Origin: Lutibacter maritimus
Lineage (GTDB): Bacteria > Bacteroidota > Bacteroidia > Flavobacteriales > Flavobacteriaceae
Assembly: GCF_900116115.1 (NCBI RefSeq)
Contig: NZ_FOZP01000006.1
Coordinates: 245,023-309,022, forward strand
DNA: 64,000 bases
Reading direction: 5' to 3'
The notes below the pieces were generated by a model. That model made no database searches. It saw nothing but the letters and a program-made list of their open reading frames with translations, and was not told the DNA's origin. Every line of letters begins with the position of its first letter. Within the stretch, counting starts at the first letter, position 1. The translations under genes and the position numbers were made by a program. Positions 8,035 to 15,375 of the stretch are shown piece by piece.

Positions 8035-8826
8035 TTAATCTTCGTTTGATGGTTTTCCAATAGTAGCTAAAATTCCACCATCAACATATATAACATGTCC
8101 GTTTACAAAATCACTAGCCTTTGAGCTTAAAAATATTGCTGCTCCTTGTAAATCATCAGGATTACCCCAACGTCCAGCAGGAGTTCTGCTAATAATAAAA
8201 TCGTTAAAAGGATGTCCGTTTACTCTAATTGGAGCAGTTTGACTCGTTGCAAAATAGCCTGGACCAATACCATTTGTTTGAATGTTGTATTTAGCCCATT
8301 CTGTAGCCATGTTTTTAGTCAACATTTTTAATCCACCTTTTGCTGCAGCGTAAGCACTTACAGAATCTCTACCTAGCTCACTCATCATAGAACAAATATT
8401 AATAATTTTTCCTCCACCTCGTTGAATCATTCCTTTAGCTACATTTTTAGAAACAATAAAAGGACCTACTAAATCTACTTTTATTACAGCTTCAAAGTCA
8501 ACAACCTCCATATCAACAATAGGTGTTCTTTTAATAATACCAGCGTTATTTACTAAAATATCAATTGGACCTACTTCTGTTTCAATTTTAGTGATGGCTT
8601 CAATTACTGATTTTTCATCTGTTACATCAAAAACATATCCAAACGACTTTAAACCTGCTGCTTTATATTCTGCAACTGCTTCGTCTAATTTTTCAATTGA
8701 ATTGTTATTTACTACAATAGTAGCTCCAGCATTTCCGAGTCCTTTAGCCATGGCCATTCCTAGCCCATGAACTGCGCCTGTAATTAGGGCTACTTTTCCT
8801 GTTAAATCAAATAAATTTATTGACAT
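8035..8826 (-). CDS. kduD: 2-dehydro-3-deoxy-D-gluconate 5-dehydrogenase (SDR)
   Basis: A 263-residue classical short-chain dehydrogenase. It has the cofactor motif TGAVHGLG near residue 17, NNAG near 92, catalytic Ser and YAAAK near 159-163, and a C-terminal VDGG. Classical SDRs are hard to assign alone, but the gene lies directly after kduI on the same strand. This supports reduction of 3-deoxy-D-glycero-2,5-hexodiulosonate to 2-keto-3-deoxygluconate in the pectin/unsaturated uronate route. Gluconate 5-dehydrogenase is the main alternative name. The gene is 13 bp upstream of the DUF4861 start. Confidence 0.85.
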   Translation of the reverse strand: MSINLFDLTGKVALITGAVHGLGMAMAKGLGNAGATIVVNNNSIEKLDEAVAEYKAAGLKSFGYVFDVTDEKSVIEAITKIETEVGPIDILVNNAGIIKRTPIVDMEVVDFEAVIKVDLVGPFIVSKNVAKGMIQRGGGKIINICSMMSELGRDSVSAYAAAKGGLKMLTKNMATEWAKYNIQTNGIGPGYFATSQTAPIRVNGHPFNDFIISRTPAGRWGNPDDLQGAAIFLSSKASDFVNGHVIYVDGGILATIGKPSNED

Positions 8827-8843
8827 AATTTTTTATTATTAAT

Positions 8844-9683
8844 TTATCTTAAATCTGTTATTTTACAAACATCCATATCTCCATAATCTAAATTTTCACC
8901 AGCCATTCCCCAAATAAACGTGTAATTGCTTGTTCCTGAACCTGAATGAATTGACCAAGGAGGAGAAATTACCGCTTGATGATTACTCATCCATATATGA
9001 CGTGTTTCTTGTGGTTCTCCCATAAAATGACATACTGCTTGGTTTTCTGGAATATCTAAATAAAAATACACTTCCATTCTTCTGTCGTGGACATGAGCTG
9101 GCATTGTGTTCCAAACACTTCCTGTTTTTAATTCTGTCATACCCATTTGTAATTGACAAGTTGTTACAATACCACCAATAATCATTTGATTAACCGTACG
9201 ATGATTTGCTGTTTCTAGTGAACCTAATTCTATTTTATTAGCTTCGGCTTTACTAACTTTTTTTGTTGGGTAATTTGTATGAGCTGGTGCTGAGTTTATA
9301 TAATATTTTGCAGGATTTTTAATATCGTTGCTTTTAAAAATAACTTCTTTATTACCACTTCCAATATACAAAGCATCTTTTAAGTCTAATTCATAAATTG
9401 CTCCATCTACTTCAACAATTCCAATTCCTCCAACATTTATAATACCAAGCTCTCTTCTTTCCAAAAAGTATTGAGCTTTTAATGGATCAATCGTTTCAAG
9501 TTTAAGTGGCTCTAATGGTACTGCCGATCCAGTAATATACCTATCATAATGCGAATAGGTAAAATTAATTTTACCTTCTTCCATTAAGTTATCTATTAAA
9601 AATTCTTCACGTAATTGCTGCGTATCATAAAGCTTTACTGCTTTTGGACTTGAAGCGTACCTCACTTGATATTTACTTGCCAT
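8844..9683 (-). CDS. kduI: 5-dehydro-4-deoxy-D-glucuronate isomerase
   Basis: A 279-residue cupin-type isomerase, close to the family's usual length. It converts 5-keto-4-deoxyuronate, made from unsaturated galacturonate, to the hexodiulosonate used by KduD. The C-terminal cupin holds the zinc ligands: two His and a Glu in MPAHVHDRRMEVY and a further His in PPWSIHSGSG. I chose the Met at 9683 (MASKYQVRYASSP), which matches family N-termini. A start 20 codons upstream would fall in the promoter region. First gene of a three-gene operon with kduD and the DUF4861 gene, preceded by a strong palindromic operator. Confidence 0.93.
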   Translation of the reverse strand: MASKYQVRYASSPKAVKLYDTQQLREEFLIDNLMEEGKINFTYSHYDRYITGSAVPLEPLKLETIDPLKAQYFLERRELGIINVGGIGIVEVDGAIYELDLKDALYIGSGNKEVIFKSNDIKNPAKYYINSAPAHTNYPTKKVSKAEANKIELGSLETANHRTVNQMIIGGIVTTCQLQMGMTELKTGSVWNTMPAHVHDRRMEVYFYLDIPENQAVCHFMGEPQETRHIWMSNHQAVISPPWSIHSGSGTSNYTFIWGMAGENLDYGDMDVCKITDLR

Positions 9684-9703
9684 AGTTATGTATGTTTTTT
9701 TTG

Positions 9704-9733
9704 TAAAAATACTAAATAATTTTAAAAATGCAA
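9704..9733 (-). promoter_or_regulatory. Predicted kduI promoter
   Basis: On the minus strand a TTG (9733-9731) is followed by a 19-base spacer and TATTTTTA (9711-9704). This is one base off the Bacteroidota -7 consensus TAnnTTTG with a correct -33 spacing. The TTG lies inside the palindrome at 9725-9746. Confidence 0.55.
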
Positions 9734-9746
9734 TCGATTGCATTTT
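9725..9746. promoter_or_regulatory. LacI-family-like operator palindrome at kduI
   Basis: A perfect 22-bp palindrome with core TGCAATCGATTGCA centred on CG, the layout typical of LacI-family operators. It covers the -33 element of the predicted kduI promoter, so a repressor bound here would block initiation. No LacI-family gene lies in the window, so the regulator would be encoded elsewhere. Confidence 0.7.
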
Positions 9747-9850
9747 ATTTATGTAAGTAATTTAATGTGTGAAATATACTCAGAGTATAATTAATAGAAT
9801 TTATTTAGAGGTTTGTTAAAGTATCTTTTGAAAAAAAAATCTATGAAAAC

Positions 9851-9884
9851 AAAAAAGCCGAAACAAATTGTTTCGGCTTTTTTT
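9851..9884 (-). terminator. Intrinsic terminator after the tRNA pair
   Basis: GCCGAAAC and GTTTCGGC pair around a short loop with A and T runs on both sides. It lies directly downstream of the minus-strand tRNAs and ends that transcript. Confidence 0.8.
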
Positions 9885-9885
9885 G

Positions 9886-9971
9886 TACAGAAGGCGGGAC
9901 TTGAACCCGCACGAGCATTACTGCCCACTGGATTTTAAGTCCAGCGTGTCTACCAATTCCACCACTTCTGC
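9886..9971 (-). tRNA. tRNA-Leu (anticodon UAA)
   Basis: An 86-nt class II tRNA with a long variable arm. The anticodon loop CTTAAAA, closed by CTGGA/TCCAG, gives anticodon TAA, reading UUA. The T arm contains GGTTCAAGTCC and the D arm GGAATTGGTAGACACG. CCA is not encoded. The 1-72 pair would be G-U. Confidence 0.93.
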
Positions 9972-9991
9972 ATTGGTATATTATATTGTAG

Positions 9992-10063
9992 AGCGAAAGA
10001 CGGGATTTGAACCCGCGACCCTCACCTTGGCAAGGTGATGCTCTACCCCTGAGCTACTTTCGC
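9992..10063 (-). tRNA. tRNA-Gly (anticodon GCC)
   Basis: A 72-nt cloverleaf: acceptor GCGAAAG/CTTTCGC, D arm GCTCAGGGGTAGAGC, anticodon stem CACCT/AGGTG with anticodon GCC, and T arm GCGGGTTCAAATCCCGT. It precedes tRNA-Leu by 20 bp on the same strand, so the two are probably cotranscribed. CCA is not encoded. Confidence 0.95.
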
Positions 10064-10189
10064 AGTCATTTTTTAAAGAACATTCATTTAATCTCTCAAA
10101 TGCGAGGGCAAATTTAAAACAATTCTCTTAATAGCAAAGACTTTTTTTAAATTTATTTTAATATTTTTTTTAATCTCCTTATTATAAGG

Positions 10190-10219
10190 TTGTAATTGTC
10201 TAATAAAAAAATATCTTTG
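10190..10219 (+). promoter_or_regulatory. Predicted cyoE promoter
   Basis: TTG at 10190-10192, a 19-bp spacer and TATCTTTG at 10212-10219 match the Bacteroidota housekeeping promoter (-33 TTG, -7 TAnnTTTG). The start codon is 20 bp downstream. Confidence 0.75.
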
Positions 10220-10239
10220 CACATATTATTACTAAAAAA

Positions 10240-11145
10240 ATGCAATTATCTTCAAATTCTTTGTCAGAAAAAATGACTTTTTCAACAGTTTTTAATGATT
10301 TTAAGCAATTAACAAAAGTTGGCTTATCATTAAGTGTTGTATTTTCATCTTTAGCTGGGTATCTATTAGCCGTTGAAAAAATTCAACTTTCAACATTAAT
10401 TTTATTAGCCATTGGTGGCTATTTAATGGTAGGCGCTTCAAATGCGTTTAATCAAATTATAGAAAAAGATACCGATGCTTTAATGAAACGTACTATGAAT
10501 AGACCTTTACCATCCGGAAGAATGCATGTTTCAATGGCTATGGTAATTGCTGTTTCTTTTACTATTGTTGGGTTAGCCATATTATATAGTATCAATCCAA
10601 AAAGTGCTTTGTTCGGAGCAATTTCTATTTTCTTATACACAAGCATTTACACGCCATTAAAAGCCGTAACACCGTTATCGGTTTTTGTTGGGGCAATTCC
10701 TGGAGCAATTCCTTTTATGTTAGGTTGGGTAGCGGCTACTAATAATTTTTCTATAGAACCTGGCATGTTATTTTTAATTCAGTTCTTTTGGCAGTTCCCT
10801 CATTTTTGGGCAATTGCTTGGCTACAGTTTGATGAATATAAAAAAGCAGGATTTAATTTAATGCCGATGGGGCAAAAAAACAGAAAAGCTGTTGTTCAAA
10901 TTATTATTTATACAGTATGTTTAACACTAGTTTCTATAATTCCTGTTTTAAAAATCACTGGAAGTTTTTATATTTACCCATTAACAGCTTTAATTTTGGT
11001 GTTTTTAGGCAGTACAATGCTATATTATGCAATAAAACTATACAAACATCAAACTAATAAAGAAGCTAGACAATTAATGCTTTCAAGCGTTTTATATATT
11101 ACTTTAGTACAAATAATTTACGTTGTAGATAAATTTTTACATTAA
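10240..11145 (+). CDS. cyoE: Protohaem IX farnesyltransferase (haem O synthase)
   Basis: A 301-residue UbiA-superfamily membrane prenyltransferase with about eight or nine helices. The first Asp-rich site is NQIIEKDTDALMKRT followed by NRPLPSG, and the second region is LQFDEYKKAGFNLMP. It adds farnesyl to haem B to give haem O, needed for haem A-type oxidases. The genes that follow encode cytochrome oxidase subunits, starting 3 bp after the stop, which supports the ctaB/cyoE assignment. Confidence 0.96.
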   Translation: MQLSSNSLSEKMTFSTVFNDFKQLTKVGLSLSVVFSSLAGYLLAVEKIQLSTLILLAIGGYLMVGASNAFNQIIEKDTDALMKRTMNRPLPSGRMHVSMAMVIAVSFTIVGLAILYSINPKSALFGAISIFLYTSIYTPLKAVTPLSVFVGAIPGAIPFMLGWVAATNNFSIEPGMLFLIQFFWQFPHFWAIAWLQFDEYKKAGFNLMPMGQKNRKAVVQIIIYTVCLTLVSIIPVLKITGSFYIYPLTALILVFLGSTMLYYAIKLYKHQTNKEARQLMLSSVLYITLVQIIYVVDKFLH

Positions 11146-11148
11146 AAA

Positions 11149-11730
11149 ATGGGACAAACTTTAGAACAAGAATACAAATCAGCCAAAAGAAAGTCAGCGA
11201 AACCAATGTTATGGGTTTCAATGATTAGTATGACCATGATGTTTGCTGGATTAACAAGTGCTTATGTAGTGAGTAGAAAAAGAAACGATTGGGTTTCTTT
11301 TGATTTACCTGAAGCATTTTACACAAGTACTGCACTTATAATTTTAAGTAGTATAACTTTTTTACTGGCTAAATTTTTCATTAAAAAAGACAACCGACAA
11401 TTAACAACGGTATTCTTAATTACAACGCTTTTATTGGGTGCTGGATTTATCTTTTTTCAATTTGAAGGTTTTAATGAGTTATTTAATGAAGGTTTTGTAT
11501 TTGCAGGAGCGCAAAGCACTGTAAAATCTTCTTTTATTTATGGAATTACATTGGCACATATAGCACATATTGCTGCTGGAATTGTAGTACTTTTAGTGGT
11601 TATTTTTAATCATTTCAATAAAAAATATTCATCAAAAGATACGTTAGGATTAGAACTTGGAGCGATATTCTGGCATTTTGTTGATATTCTGTGGATTTAC
11701 TTGTTTTTATTTTTCTATTTTATTAGATAA
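11149..11730 (+). CDS. Cytochrome c oxidase subunit III family protein (short form)
   Basis: A 193-residue protein with five predicted helices of the haem-copper oxidase subunit III family (for example LAHIAHIAAG and the C-terminal FWHFVDILWIYLF). It is the first of two subunit III homologues here. The second (11786) is longer and carries a soluble insertion. Two consecutive subunit III genes between cyoE and a subunit IV gene is an arrangement I recall from flavobacteria. Subunits I and II are not in the window. This protein may be the accessory or ancestral copy. Confidence 0.88.
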   Translation: MGQTLEQEYKSAKRKSAKPMLWVSMISMTMMFAGLTSAYVVSRKRNDWVSFDLPEAFYTSTALIILSSITFLLAKFFIKKDNRQLTTVFLITTLLLGAGFIFFQFEGFNELFNEGFVFAGAQSTVKSSFIYGITLAHIAHIAAGIVVLLVVIFNHFNKKYSSKDTLGLELGAIFWHFVDILWIYLFLFFYFIR

Positions 11731-11741
11731 AAAAAATAATG

Positions 11742-11749
11742 TATTTTTG
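11742..11749 (+). promoter_or_regulatory. Possible -7 promoter box before the long subunit III gene
   Basis: TATTTTTG fits TAnnTTTG 36 bp before the start at 11786. No TTG is seen at the expected -33 distance, so this is a weak prediction of an internal promoter. Confidence 0.4.
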
Positions 11750-11785
11750 GCGCAACTATAACTAAAAATCAAAAACAAAACTTAT

Positions 11786-12766
11786 ATGGAAGCAACTATT
11801 GCTACTGATTCTACTGGTACTTCATGGAGTGGAGGGAACAATAATCCTTTAGGAGCAAGTTATGGTAAAATGATGATGTGGTTCTTCATTTTATCAGATG
11901 CACTTACTTTTTCAGGCTTTTTAGGCGCGTATGGTTTAATGCGTTTTAAATTCATTGATAGTTGGCCAATTGCTGACGAAGTTTTTACACACTTTCCATT
12001 TTTGCACGGTGTTCATGCACCAATGTATTATGTAGCATTAATGACCTTTATTTTAATATTTTCATCGGTAACAATGGTTTTAGCCGTTGATGCTGGTCAT
12101 CAAATGAAAAAAGGAAAAGTTACTTTTTATATGTTGCTTACCATTATTGGAGGTTTAATATTCTTAGGCTCACAAGCTTGGGAATGGAAAAATTTTATTG
12201 GAGGTTCTTATGGGGCAGTTCAATTAAACGATGGTAAAATTGTACAATTTGTGGATGCTTCTGGACATCAAATTGAATTAGAAAAATTTGCAGTTTCATC
12301 ACATTCCGAAAGAACACAATTAACCAGAGATAAAGGTGTTTGGTTTATGAGTGAAAGTTCTTTACCGCCATTTTCTGTTGAAGAAGTGATAGCTGGTTTT
12401 AAAGCAAATCCAGATATTTCAATAAGATTAGAAAAAATTGATCCTGTAACAAAAACCAAAACCATTGTTCCTCGTGCGGAAGCAATGACTTATTTAAACG
12501 AAACAAAAGCCGTTGTAAAAGGAGCTAATTTACAAGTAAATGAATACGGAAAACCATTATTTGCTGATTTCTTTTTCTTTATCACAGGTTTTCACGGTTT
12601 CCACGTTTTTTCAGGAGTTATTATCAATATCATTATTTTCTTTAATGTTATTATAGGAACGTATGAAAGAAGAGGTCATTATGAAATGGTTGAAAAAGTA
12701 GGATTATATTGGCACTTTGTAGATTTAGTTTGGGTATTTGTATTTACATTCTTCTACTTGGTTTAA
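11786..12766 (+). CDS. Cytochrome c oxidase subunit III (long form with insertion)
   Basis: A 326-residue subunit III with five predicted helices (about residues 30-54, 78-105, 112-137, 255-285 and 300-326). Conserved subunit III features include SDALTFSGF, GFHGFHVFSG and YWHFVDLVWVF. Between helices 3 and 4 lies a hydrophilic insertion of roughly 110 residues with no recognised domain, which makes the protein much longer than the 193-residue neighbour. It should form part of the caa3-type terminal oxidase. The following gene encodes subunit IV. Confidence 0.92.
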   Translation: MEATIATDSTGTSWSGGNNNPLGASYGKMMMWFFILSDALTFSGFLGAYGLMRFKFIDSWPIADEVFTHFPFLHGVHAPMYYVALMTFILIFSSVTMVLAVDAGHQMKKGKVTFYMLLTIIGGLIFLGSQAWEWKNFIGGSYGAVQLNDGKIVQFVDASGHQIELEKFAVSSHSERTQLTRDKGVWFMSESSLPPFSVEEVIAGFKANPDISIRLEKIDPVTKTKTIVPRAEAMTYLNETKAVVKGANLQVNEYGKPLFADFFFFITGFHGFHVFSGVIINIIIFFNVIIGTYERRGHYEMVEKVGLYWHFVDLVWVFVFTFFYLV

Positions 12767-12785
12767 TTTATTAAAAAGATAAAAA

Positions 12786-13142
12786 ATGACAACGCACACA
12801 CAAGAACATACACCGCACACCGGTTTAATTTGGAAAGTATTTGGTATTCTTTCATTAATTACTATTGTTGAAGTTATTTTAGGAATTTTAAAACCTGAAT
12901 CTCTTCATTTAACAAAAATACTTGGTACAAGTCCGTTAAACATTATATTTTTAGTTTTAACCATTGCAAAAGCCTATTATATTACTTGGTTTTTTATGCA
13001 TATGGCTGATGAATCTAAAAGTTTAAGAAGAGCTGTAGTTTGGACTGCAGTTTTCTTAATTATTTATTTAGCAACCTTATTATTAATTGAAGGAAGTTAC
13101 TTAAACGATGTTTTATCACCTTTGGTAAAATGGAGCTATTAA
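12786..13142 (+). CDS. Cytochrome c oxidase subunit IV (caa3 type)
   Basis: A 118-residue membrane protein with three predicted helices and a His-rich N-terminus (TTHTQEHTPHTG). KAYYITWFFMHMADE and the closing hydrophobic helix match the prokaryotic subunit IV (COX4_pro) family. It follows subunit III by 19 bp and ends the oxidase unit just before a clear terminator. Its role is structural or in assembly of the oxidase. Confidence 0.88.
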   Translation: MTTHTQEHTPHTGLIWKVFGILSLITIVEVILGILKPESLHLTKILGTSPLNIIFLVLTIAKAYYITWFFMHMADESKSLRRAVVWTAVFLIIYLATLLLIEGSYLNDVLSPLVKWSY

Positions 13143-13164
13143 AAAAATAAAAAATAATTTATTG

Positions 13165-13190
13165 AAGGTGGTTTTTAACCACCTTTTTTT
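13165..13190 (+). terminator. Terminator of the cyoE-cox unit
   Basis: A perfect 9-bp stem (AAGGTGGTT with AACCACCTT), a 3-base loop and a T run. It separates the oxidase unit from the following copper-chaperone unit. Confidence 0.85.
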
Positions 13191-13194
13191 ATTT

Positions 13195-13202
13195 TAACTT
13201 TG
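13195..13202 (+). promoter_or_regulatory. -7 box giving a near-leaderless transcript
   Basis: TAACTTTG (13195-13202) lies only 4 bp before the ATG at 13207, so the transcription start should fall at or next to the start codon. No clear -33 TTG is seen at the right distance. Confidence 0.5.
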
Positions 13203-13206
13203 TATT

Positions 13207-13854
13207 ATGAAAAAATTTTGGGTACTTTTTAGCTTATTTATTTTACCGCTGGTTTTTTATATTTTCCTATCCAAAGGAATTTATAAATACTCCAACTTAC
13301 CAATTTTAACCGAAGATGTAATTGACATTAAAGAACTTACTAATACAAGTACTATTTCATTTGAAAATCACTTATCAATTGTTTGCTTTTTAGGAAACGA
13401 TAGTAGTACAGCAAAAGGAAGTTTATTTAATTTAAACCAAACCATTTATAAAAGATTTTATCAAAAACCATATTTTCAAATAATTGCCATATTACCTGAA
13501 GGATCGGAAGGATTATACAAAGAAGCCATAGAAGAACTTTCTGCATTTACTGATATTAGCAAATGGCATTTTGTTTATGCAAATTCTGCAAACATAAAAA
13601 CACTATTCAATAGTTTTAAAACGCCATTTAATTTAAATGAAAATTTATATTCAGAAAATGCATACATAATTGATATGGAATTGCGTTTAAGAGGAAGAAA
13701 AGATGATGAAGATACCAAAGATGGAAAATTATACGGATACAATATGAAATCTATCTCTATTTTAAAAAATAAGATGAAAGATGATATTGATATTATTTAT
13801 TATCAGCTAAAAAAATCTGCTGAAAAAGAACAACGTAGAAAAAGAGAAATTTAA
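13207..13854 (+). CDS. Membrane-anchored thioredoxin-fold-like protein, Cys-less partner of Sco
   Basis: A 215-residue protein with one N-terminal hydrophobic segment (about residues 5-22) and an otherwise soluble, probably periplasmic, body. Segments such as LSIVCFLGNDSSTAKGSL and AYIIDMELRLRGRKDDED recall the layout of the Sco/thioredoxin fold (strand, motif loop, late strand with bound residue). However, the CxxxC copper site is absent: its only Cys is in SIVCFLG. It lies 5 bp before the true Sco gene, so a non-metal-binding helper in oxidase assembly is possible. The family is not recognised with certainty. Confidence 0.6.
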   Translation: MKKFWVLFSLFILPLVFYIFLSKGIYKYSNLPILTEDVIDIKELTNTSTISFENHLSIVCFLGNDSSTAKGSLFNLNQTIYKRFYQKPYFQIIAILPEGSEGLYKEAIEELSAFTDISKWHFVYANSANIKTLFNSFKTPFNLNENLYSENAYIIDMELRLRGRKDDEDTKDGKLYGYNMKSISILKNKMKDDIDIIYYQLKKSAEKEQRRKREI

Positions 13855-13859
13855 ATCAA

Positions 13860-14486
13860 ATGAAAAAATATTCATACATAGGAGTTGCTTTTATCATTTT
13901 AATTTTTGGAATTTATGCAGTACCAAAAATTGTAAATAAATTTAAAACACCAACATTAATTACCATTGCAAAAGTTCCAAATTTTGAATTTACCAACCAA
14001 GATGGTGAACTAATATCAAATGCATTTTATAAAAACAAAGTGTATGTTGTTGAATTCTTTTTTACAACGTGTCCAACTATTTGTCCTAGAATGAATGAAA
14101 ATATGGTAAAAATTCAAAATGAATTTTATGGAAATTTAGATTTTGGAATTGCTTCTTTCAGTATAAATCCGAAACACGACACTCCTGAAATTTTAAAACA
14201 ATACGCAAAAGATCACGGCGCAACTTTAAAAACCTGGAATTTTTTAACTGGCGATCAAGATAAAATTTATGAATTAGCAAATAAAGGATTTACATTATAT
14301 GCTGGTGAAAATAGTGATGCCGAAGGTGGTTTTGAACATTCTGGTATGTTTGCTTTGGTTGATAAACAAGGTAATATTCGCTCAAGATTAGATGAAAATG
14401 GAAATCCAATTGCTTTTTACGAAGGTTTAGAACCAAAAGGTGTACAAATGATTAAAGAAGATATTCAAATTTTATTAAAAGAATAA
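13860..14486 (+). CDS. Sco1/SenC family copper chaperone
   Basis: A 208-residue periplasmic thioredoxin-fold protein anchored by one N-terminal helix. The copper site is complete: Cys71 and Cys75 in TTCPTICP and a distal His in GFEHSGMF. Sco proteins help load the CuA centre of cytochrome oxidase subunit II. It overlaps the DUF420 gene start by 1 bp (14486), and the Cys-less relative precedes it by 5 bp, so the three are translationally linked. Confidence 0.93.
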   Translation: MKKYSYIGVAFIILIFGIYAVPKIVNKFKTPTLITIAKVPNFEFTNQDGELISNAFYKNKVYVVEFFFTTCPTICPRMNENMVKIQNEFYGNLDFGIASFSINPKHDTPEILKQYAKDHGATLKTWNFLTGDQDKIYELANKGFTLYAGENSDAEGGFEHSGMFALVDKQGNIRSRLDENGNPIAFYEGLEPKGVQMIKEDIQILLKE

Positions 14487-15004
14487 TGGAAAAAAGTACA
14501 AAAAAATACAATACATGGATTGTCATTTTATCAATTGCAATTCCTTTAGTAGTAGCTATTTTATTTGGTGTAAAAATTGACCTAAAATTACCCGTATTTT
14601 TACCACCAATTTACGCAACAATTAATGGATTAACTTCATTGTTATTAATTGCTGCTGTTTGGGCAATTAAACATAAAAAAATACAATTACACGAAAAACT
14701 AATGAAAACTGCCATAGTTTTTTCAGTACTTTTTTTAGTAATGTATGTGGCATATCATATGACGTCTGAATCTACTAAATATGGTGGCGAAGGAATTTTA
14801 AAAACTGTGTACTTCTTCATTTTAATATCACACATATTATTATCAATTGTTGTAATTCCTTTTGTACTAATTACCTACGTTAGAGCAATTACAAACAATT
14901 TTGAATTACATAAAAAAATAGCAAAAATCACATTTCCACTATGGTTATATGTAACAATTACTGGAGTTGTGGTATATTTAATGATTTCTCCATATTATTT
15001 ATAA
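14486..15004 (+). CDS. DUF420 family membrane protein
   Basis: A 172-residue protein with about five predicted helices and conserved His in the membrane region (KLMKTA, VAYHMTSE, ISHILLS and ELHKKIAK), matching the DUF420 family. That family is found with Sco and cytochrome oxidase genes, and some members are implicated in oxidase assembly. Its start overlaps the sco stop and its stop overlaps the start of the next small gene, showing tight translational coupling. Confidence 0.85.
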   Translation: MEKSTKKYNTWIVILSIAIPLVVAILFGVKIDLKLPVFLPPIYATINGLTSLLLIAAVWAIKHKKIQLHEKLMKTAIVFSVLFLVMYVAYHMTSESTKYGGEGILKTVYFFILISHILLSIVVIPFVLITYVRAITNNFELHKKIAKITFPLWLYVTITGVVVYLMISPYYL

Positions 15005-15216
15005 TGAAAAAATATTTCCTTTCAATTGTATTATTTTTAATAGCTTACATAGCAAATGCACAATGCGCTATGTGTAAAGCTGTGGTTGAAAGTGGTGAAG
15101 TATCTCAAGCCGAAGGTTTAAATTCTGGCATCCTTTATTTAATGGTCTTTCCGTATCTTTTAGTTGGAGCATTATTATATTTTATCATTAAAAATAGAAG
15201 AAAAAAGAAAATTTAA
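15004..15216 (+). CDS. Small secreted CxxC membrane protein of the oxidase-assembly cluster
   Basis: A 70-residue protein starting at the ATG that overlaps the DUF420 stop (TAATG at 15002-15006). It has a signal-type N-terminus ending ANAQ, then CAMCKAVVES right after the predicted cleavage site, one transmembrane helix (about 44-62) and a basic tail. A Cys pair exposed on the periplasmic side of the membrane, next to Sco and DUF420, suggests metal or thiol chemistry in copper delivery. I do not recognise a named family. Confidence 0.75.
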   Translation: MKKYFLSIVLFLIAYIANAQCAMCKAVVESGEVSQAEGLNSGILYLMVFPYLLVGALLYFIIKNRRKKKI

Positions 15217-15375
15217 CATTTCTATAAGACGCTAACAGTGTAACAAATAATAATTTTAGTCGTCATATAGCAAATTAAACATCTCTGAAAAGTTATATGT
15301 TTTCTATTTTTATTGAAATAGTTACATTTTTTCAGACATTGTTATTAATAATTAATCCAAAACTCAACTAACTTA

